A stretch of DNA of 64,000 nucleotides, taken from NCBI GenBank assembly GCA_951640165.1, contig OX621242.1:18903501-18967500 (forward strand), given 5' to 3'. Positions 63,480 through 64,000 of the stretch are shown here, one piece after another. Numbering within the stretch: the first letter of the stretch is position 1; each line of letters opens with the position of its first letter. The notes beneath the pieces were generated by a model. It was given only the letters and a program-made list of their open reading frames with translations, was not told where the DNA came from and made no database searches. This stretch comes from Pseudoips prasinana (taxonomy: Eukaryota; Arthropoda; Insecta; Lepidoptera; Nolidae). The position numbers and the translations under genes are program-made.

Positions 63480-64000
63480 TAAATGTTTTTCGTCATTCTG
63501 GAAAGGTACTAAAAAGCTCAATATCTCTCCAAGCTTACCATATAGCGTGGAGGGTGAGAGTGACCACAGTGGGATAGCTAATATATTTAAAAAGCAGTTC
63601 ATTGTGAGCTCACCTTTTGAGTCGGTTGGAAGGGTGAACGATGCTGAGTCTTATCAATCAGGAACCCTTTAAGTTTACGTGTACAGAAATAAAAGCAGTC
63701 ATTAAGTGTATGAAGCGGGGAAAGTCTCCTGGGCATGATGGACTCAGCATCGAGCATCTTCAAAATGCTGGTGTGCCTTGCCAAGAGTATTAACCATGTT
63801 TTTAAATCTGTGTATGGGCCATTCTCACCTCCCACAGGAGACATAGCTGACAAAGGGAACTATAGGCCAATATCATTGGCAACTGTGATAGCCAAAGTGT
63901 TTGACAGTGTGCTTGACGGGCACCTAAGTAACTTTACAAAACTACACGACACACAGTTTGGTTTTCGTGCGGGGCTGTCTACAGAGAGTGCAATACTTGC
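63480..64000 (+). pseudogene. CR1/L2-like LINE reverse-transcriptase fragment, runs off the window
   Basis: Plus-strand reading in changing frames gives LINE motifs in order: FWKGTKKLN, HSGIANIFKKQF, then MKRGKSPGHDGLSIEHLQNA, then (another frame, open from about 63771 to the edge) DKGNYRPISLATVIAKVFDS and QFGFRAGLSTESAIL. Frames change near 63650 and 63770, so the copy is dead. It is 5'-truncated near 63480 and its remaining RT lies beyond 64000. Confidence 0.82.

Overview
The window is a piece of a nuclear insect genome, very probably from a moth or butterfly (Lepidoptera). The basis is composition and repeat content: AT-rich intergenic DNA with almost no long reading frames, introns with GT/AG borders, many 3' ends of an RTE-clade LINE with TGA/ATG-type tails (the HmRTE kind known from Lepidoptera), an R1-clade LINE, a mariner, tRNA-derived SINEs and TA-flanked MITEs. 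Nothing prokaryotic is visible. The species cannot be named from the sequence alone.

Layout. 0-12.6 kb: intergenic DNA with MITE-like palindromes, RTE fragments and SINEs. 12.6-18.75 kb: a complete R1-clade LINE (about 6.1 kb) bounded by a perfect 14-bp target-site duplication, with intact ORF1 (gag-like, zinc knuckles) and ORF2 (endonuclease + reverse transcriptase) and a poly(A) tail; ORF1 and ORF2 share one frame and are separated by a single UAA. 18.8-40 kb: gene-poor, holding hairpins, SINEs, a coding remnant of a CR1/L2-like LINE, and nested repeats. 40.0-45.7 kb: the best host gene, not found as a long ORF: three small exons encoding a secreted protein of 109 residues with ten mature cysteines (TIL-like protease inhibitor type). 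Its promoter/signal-peptide exon is tandemly duplicated with a 390-bp period, and its second intron carries a nearly full-length antisense RTE element with disabling mutations. 45.7-54.4 kb: SINEs, nested MITEs, RTE fragments and a second, truncated 3' copy of the R1-clade LINE.

54.47-59.01 kb: a Ty3/gypsy-type LTR retrotransposon with 184/185-bp near-identical LTRs, a primer-binding site of proline-tRNA type and an internal gag-pol frame broken four times. 59.13-60.42 kb: a complete mariner with an intact 339-residue D,D34D transposase. About 61.91-62.08 kb: a candidate terminal exon of an unrecognised gene. 63.48 kb to the edge: a CR1/L2-like reverse-transcriptase fragment running out of the window.

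How the parts relate. The R1-clade LINE and the mariner are the two copies with no visible coding damage. The RTE is the likely source of at least nine shorter fragments. The small MITE and the SINEs have no coding capacity and would depend on enzymes supplied by other elements. The only recognisable host product is the cysteine-rich secreted protein, for which the duplicated first exon could give two alternative promoters with the same mature protein.
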